Below are positions 4,996-7,634 of a stretch of 7,634 bases of DNA, piece by piece. The notes beneath the pieces were generated by a model. The model did not search any database and was not told the DNA's origin. It saw only the letters and a list, made by a program, of their open reading frames with translations. The position numbers and the translations under genes were made by a program. Numbering within the stretch: position 1 is the stretch's first letter; every line of letters begins with the position of its first letter. The stretch is from an uncultured Alistipes sp. GTDB taxonomy: Bacteria; Bacteroidota; Bacteroidia; Bacteroidales; Rikenellaceae. Location of the stretch: assembly GCA_947173915.1 (NCBI GenBank), contig CAMWGZ010000054.1, positions 1 to 7,634 of the forward strand. The letters are read 5' to 3'.

Positions 4996-5517
4996 TTACC
5001 AGTTTGCGGCGGTCGCCTGATAAATGTCCGTAACCAGCTGATCGACGATCTGCGGGATCAGCTCGCCCTCCACCTCGTTGAGCAGGCGGCTGGAGTCGTA
5101 GTCCTGGTAGGCGGAAAACATCTTGTTCTGAAACGAGGCACTCTCGTCCACCGCATTGGTAAAGGTTACCGAGACACTGATGGTCAGTCGGTTCAGCAAC
5201 GCGGTTTCGGTGGTGCCCGACACGGCGGCGGTCACGGAGGAGTATCCCACGATGGCACCTTCGAAAGCGAAGTCGCCCCCCTCATCGACCTGCTCCAGGC
5301 GGGTCTGCCGGGCGAACTTGTCGCGCAGGGCATCGGTCATCGTGGAGCTGAGGATCGGGGCCACCATCGGCGCGTTGTTGGGGAAGTAGGCCACGCTGAA
5401 GGTCTTGGCAGCCACCGGGATCGAAGCTCCGGACAGCGAATAGTTCACTCTGTATCCGCAGGCGGCAAGCAGCGCGGCGCACGCCAGCACGAGCGTATGT
5501 TTCATGAAACGGTTCAT
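4996..5517 (-). CDS. lptE: LptE-family outer-membrane LPS assembly lipoprotein
   Basis: The 173-residue product (from the ATG at 5517) begins with a lipoprotein signal peptide: basic start, hydrophobic LVLACAALL, lipobox LAAC with the lipidated Cys at 20. The mature part follows the Bacteroidetes LptE pattern: GYRVNYSLSGASIPVAAKTF, then YFPNNAPMVAPILSS, a gD-F-F-G-I-GY segment, the beta strand LLNRLTISVSVTFTN, and a C-terminal helix ending in ATAANW. In the LPS transport machine LptE plugs and supports the LptD barrel in the outer membrane. Three in-frame starts exist: 5541 (1 base after the activator's stop), 5517 and 5505. I favour 5517 because AGGA lies 11 bases upstream and the signal peptide gets a normal length. 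The other two starts also give plausible signals. The gene ends 3 bases before the TPR-like gene, so they are surely co-transcribed. Confidence 0.9.
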   Translation of the reverse strand: MNRFMKHTLVLACAALLAACGYRVNYSLSGASIPVAAKTFSVAYFPNNAPMVAPILSSTMTDALRDKFARQTRLEQVDEGGDFAFEGAIVGYSSVTAAVSGTTETALLNRLTISVSVTFTNAVDESASFQNKMFSAYQDYDSSRLLNEVEGELIPQIVDQLVTDIYQATAANW

Positions 5518-5542
5518 GGCGTTCAATATCCTGTTTTGCATG

Positions 5543-6754
5543 TTACGAATTTTCGTCGATTCCCAACTCCTTGATCTTGCGGTAGAGCGTCCGCTCCGAC
5601 ATGAACAGCTCGGCGGCAGCCTCCCGGCGGCGGCCGTTGTTGCGCCGCAGCGCCCGCACGATCTGCTCGCGCTGCACGTCGGCCTTGGTCAGCTCGCGCG
5701 ACGGCTCCTCGACCACCACCTCGCTCTCGGCATAGTCGGCGGCGGGAGCGATGCTCCGCGCCGGAGCGGGCAGCAGTCCGGCCAGGTCCTTGGGCGGCTC
5801 CGCCGGCTGGGGTGCCCGCTGCATCAGCTCGGCCATCATCCGCTTCAGGTCGTTGATATCCCCCCGCATGTCGAACAGCACCTTGTAGAGCAGCTCCCGC
5901 TCGGTGGACATGCCCTCCTCCGACATGCCACCCCGTGCGGCGCTGAGCGACACGGCCGAACCGCCCGACGGCTGCGCCGGGAGGTAGCGCGCAAGGATCG
6001 CGGGCGTAATGAGCCGCGCCTCCTCGACGGCCGAGATCTGCTCGGCAACGTTCTTGAGCTGGCGGACGTTGCCCCGCCAATAGTAGGTTTCGAGCATGCG
6101 GCGGGCCTCGCCGTCGAGCGAGATGACCGGCATGCGGTACTGTGTCGCCACGTCCGCAGCGAACTTGCGGAAAAGCAGATGGATATCCTCCCTGCGCTCC
6201 CGCAGGGGCGGCACCTGGATCGGCACCGTATTGAGCCGGTAGTAGAGATCCTCGCGGAACCGGCCCGAAGCGATCGCCTCCTGCAGGTCGGTATTGGTGG
6301 CGGCCACCACGCGCACGTCGGTCTTCTGCACACGGGCCGAACCCACGCGGATGAACTCCCCGGTCTGCAACACGCGCAGCAGCCTGACCTGCGTCGAATG
6401 GGGCAGCTCGGCCACCTCGTCCAGAAAGATCGTTCCGCCGTCGGCCTCCTCGAAATAGCCCTTGCGCGCCTCGACCGCACCGGTAAAGGCCCCCTTTTCG
6501 TGGCCGAAAAGCTCCGAGTCGATCGTTCCCTCGGGAATCGCGCCGCAGTTCACGGCGATGTACTTGTTGTGCTTGCGTGCCGAGTAGGCGTGGATGACCT
6601 GCGGGAAAAACTCCTTGCCCACGCCGCTCTCGCCCGTCACGAGCACCGACAGATCGGTCGTTGCGACCCGCAGGGCCACCTCCAGCGCCCGATTCAGCGC
6701 CTCCGAATTGCCGATGATCCCGAAACGGGCCTTTATGTTGGTCAGATCACTCAT
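5543..6754 (-). CDS. Sigma-54-dependent enhancer-binding transcriptional activator (AAA+ with Fis-type HTH)
   Basis: This 403-residue protein activates transcription by sigma-54 RNA polymerase using ATP. It begins almost at once with the AAA+ domain (about 12-245): Walker A GESGVGKE at 41-48, the sigma-54 contact loop GAFTGA at 88-93, Walker B TIFLDE at 108-113, arginine-finger region [12 protein letters not shown] at 164-175, and sensor [10 protein letters not shown] at 228-235. A low-complexity linker (about 260-355) leads to a Fis-type HTH at 361-398 ([20 protein letters not shown], then [12 protein letters not shown]). There is no N-terminal receiver, PAS or GAF domain, so activity is not controlled by a built-in sensor. 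All catalytic motifs are intact. The ATG at 6754 follows GAAGAGAAA; a GTG at 6832 in the same frame is less likely because the extra 26 residues lack the conserved start. It lies 81 bases after the HU-like gene and abuts lptE, suggesting shared transcription of envelope genes. Confidence 0.94.
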   Translation of the reverse strand: MSDLTNIKARFGIIGNSEALNRALEVALRVATTDLSVLVTGESGVGKEFFPQVIHAYSARKHNKYIAVNCGAIPEGTIDSELFGHEKGAFTGAVEARKGYFEEADGGTIFLDEVAELPHSTQVRLLRVLQTGEFIRVGSARVQKTDVRVVAATNTDLQEAIASGRFREDLYYRLNTVPIQVPPLRERREDIHLLFRKFAADVATQYRMPVISLDGEARRMLETYYWRGNVRQLKNVAEQISAVEEARLITPAILARYLPAQPSGGSAVSLSAARGGMSEEGMSTERELLYKVLFDMRGDINDLKRMMAELMQRAPQPAEPPKDLAGLLPAPARSIAPAADYAESEVVVEEPSRELTKADVQREQIVRALRRNNGRRREAAAELFMSERTLYRKIKELGIDENS

Positions 6755-6817
6755 TTTCTCTTCAATGTTTTTCGCGGAGCAGTGCGCCCCGCCCTGTCGC
6801 GCAGACTTTTCGCCGGA

Positions 6818-6829
6818 CGCTCCGGAGCG
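6818..6829. repeat. 12-base palindrome at the HU-like/activator junction
   Basis: CGCTCCGGAGCG at 6818-6829 is a perfect palindrome just after the stop of the HU-like gene (6836-6838) on the minus strand. It has no T-tract. It could be a protein site or a weak attenuating hairpin. I see no convincing promoter in the 81-base gap (6755-6835), so the activator probably depends on the promoter at 7574-7605. Confidence 0.3.
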
Positions 6830-6835
6830 CACGCG

Positions 6836-7549
6836 TCACTCGGCTTCGTCCGCAACCGGAAGCTCCGCGCCCTCTCCCTCAGGAAGCACGAGCTGCTCCA
6901 TATATTCGCGTTCGAGCCGTTCGATCTTCGCCCGGCGCAGGTAACCGTAAACGATCACGCCGACGGCCAGCAGCGCCACGGCGATGGCGATCAGCACGAA
7001 CTTGTCCGGACCGCGGCGCGGCGCGGCACCGAGATAGGTATATCCCTCGGTCGTCTTGAGCGGTTTTCCGTACTGCAACCCCCGCACGCAAGGCTCGGGA
7101 ACACGCAGGCGCGACGGCGAAACCCGAGGTTCCGCCGGGGCGGTCCGCTCCGGCTCCTGTTTCCGTTCCGGCTCGGTCTGCGCTTCGGTGGAAGCGGACG
7201 GCATCGCCGTCGCGGCCGCAGCCGGCTTCGCGGCGGGTTCGTAGCGGAATTCGATCGTCCCGTTGGCGGCGAGAAGCATCCGTCCGAAACCCTCCATCGG
7301 ATAAACGCCCTCGCGTTCGAGGGCATGGCGCACCTCGAAAACGAAGCGGTCGATCGCTCCGGCCGCCTCCAGTTCGCTCATGCCGCTCCGCTCGCGCAGC
7401 AGCCCGCGCAGCACACCGTCGTCGCGACGCAGCAGTTCGGAAAAAACCACGCCGCCGTCGGGCATCTTGACCACGAACGTACCCAGTTGCGGAACGACAA
7501 CCCTCCGGTGGCATCCGAGGTAATCCGCTATGATTTCAATCAGTACCAT
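6836..7549 (-). CDS. Membrane-tethered HU-CCDC81-like DNA-binding protein
   Basis: The 237-residue protein has a bacterial HU/CCDC81-type N-terminal region (about 1-104) with the paired hallmarks VVVPQLGTFVVK (17-28) and GVYPMEGFGRMLL (81-93), ending in IEFRYEP. A Pro/Glu/Ala-rich linker (about 105-150) follows, then one membrane helix at about 184-203 and a short acidic C-terminus. The HU-like half should be cytoplasmic and the tail periplasmic, since RR and K residues border the helix on both sides but the N-terminal half binds nucleic acid in this family. Related Bacteroidetes proteins that I recall end in a peptidoglycan-binding SPOR domain; none is present here. The ATG at 7549 is chosen because an in-frame TTG at 7576 lies inside the -7 promoter box and could not be in the transcript. 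It is the first gene of the operon. The role may be anchoring DNA at the envelope; this is inference. Confidence 0.82.
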   Translation of the reverse strand: MVLIEIIADYLGCHRRVVVPQLGTFVVKMPDGGVVFSELLRRDDGVLRGLLRERSGMSELEAAGAIDRFVFEVRHALEREGVYPMEGFGRMLLAANGTIEFRYEPAAKPAAAATAMPSASTEAQTEPERKQEPERTAPAEPRVSPSRLRVPEPCVRGLQYGKPLKTTEGYTYLGAAPRRGPDKFVLIAIAVALLAVGVIVYGYLRRAKIERLEREYMEQLVLPEGEGAELPVADEAE

Positions 7550-7573
7550 TATTACAATCCGATTAACTGCTGA

Positions 7574-7605
7574 CAAAGATACGAATAAGCGAGGGCAAAA
7601 GCAAG
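7574..7605 (-). promoter_or_regulatory. Promoter of the HU-like / activator / lptE / secG operon
   Basis: On the minus strand, positions 7581-7574 read TATCTTTG, an exact Bacteroidetes -7 box. CTTG at 7605-7602 with a 20-base spacer is the likely -33 element. Transcription would begin near 7567-7570, leaving a leader of about 20 bases before the ATG at 7549. This position rules out the upstream TTG at 7576 as a translation start. Confidence 0.65.
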
Positions 7606-7612
7606 CTTGCTT
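7599..7612. repeat. 14-base perfect palindrome over the -33 region, operator candidate
   Basis: AAGCAAGCTTGCTT at 7599-7612 equals its own reverse complement. It covers the presumed -33 element of the operon promoter, a typical position for repressor or activator binding. The symmetry also provides a CTTG facing right (7606-7609), and the window ends in TAT (7632-7634), so a divergent rightward promoter could begin here. The protein that would bind is unknown. Confidence 0.45.
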
Positions 7613-7634
7613 GTATTTTGCCGAGCGGGAGTAT

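Noticed and set aside
6755..6832. GTG start at 6832 for the sigma-54 activator
   Set aside because: The added 26 residues are not like the family, while ATG at 6754 follows a purine-rich GAAGAGAAA and begins the conserved [15 protein letters not shown] segment.
5504..7573. 689-codon open frame on the plus strand
   Set aside because: It is antisense to the HU-like gene, the sigma-54 activator and the lptE start, all of which have clear family motifs. Its composition (Arg, His, Leu, Gly) is typical of a GC-rich antisense shadow.
7550..7576. TTG start at 7576 for the HU-like gene
   Set aside because: The codon lies within the TATCTTTG -7 box (7581-7574), so it should not be part of the mRNA. 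ATG at 7549 fits the conserved N-terminus.
1..7634. CRISPR array, tRNA, rRNA or insertion sequence
   Set aside because: I found no regularly spaced repeats, no cloverleaf with conserved tRNA bases, no rRNA-like segment, and no transposase or terminal inverted repeats.

Overview
The window looks like a piece of chromosome from a GC-rich member of the Bacteroidales. An Alistipes-like (Rikenellaceae) genome is my inference, because coding GC is high while the gene families and promoters are typical of Bacteroidetes. The promoter evidence is direct: the Bacteroidetes -7 consensus TAnnTTTG occurs four times as the exact word TATCTTTG, each time in an A/T-richer gap ahead of a gene. Start sites mostly lack a strong Shine-Dalgarno sequence, as is common in this phylum. 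All protein assignments come from reading the sequences against remembered family hallmarks; no search was run.

Left part, plus strand (1-2214). A divergent promoter region (about 49-131) precedes an AraC-family regulator (190-1032). After a 299-base gap with its own -7 box comes a three-pass membrane diadenylate cyclase of the CdaA type (1332-2135), which makes the second messenger c-di-AMP. A very clear intrinsic terminator (2170-2214) closes it.

Middle, plus strand (2215-3996). A separately promoted three-gene cassette encodes a GH73/FlgJ-like glucosaminidase without a signal peptide, a small protein with one membrane segment and a coiled coil, and a protein with a lipoprotein-like N-terminus, a long charged middle and a C-terminal membrane helix. 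The order and architecture resemble a phage lysis module (endolysin, holin-like protein, spanin-like protein) with no other phage genes in view. The last two frames overlap by 278 bases. Hairpins at 4017-4082 separate this cassette from the convergent operon.

Right part, minus strand (7581 down to 4135). A compact operon reads: HU-CCDC81-like DNA-binding protein tethered to the membrane; sigma-54 enhancer-binding AAA+ activator with a Fis-type HTH; LptE-like lipoprotein of outer-membrane LPS transport; small protein with a TPR-like C-terminus; SecG of the Sec translocon. Gaps after the activator are 1-25, 3 and 12 bases, so these genes are probably co-transcribed, tying envelope assembly and protein export to a sigma-54 activator. 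A second promoter candidate inside the TPR-like gene could give SecG independent expression. A 14-base perfect palindrome covers the -33 region of the operon promoter at the right edge.

The strongest candidate for something less ordinary is the isolated lysis-like cassette and its overlapping reading frames. The rest is mostly recognisable Bacteroidales housekeeping.
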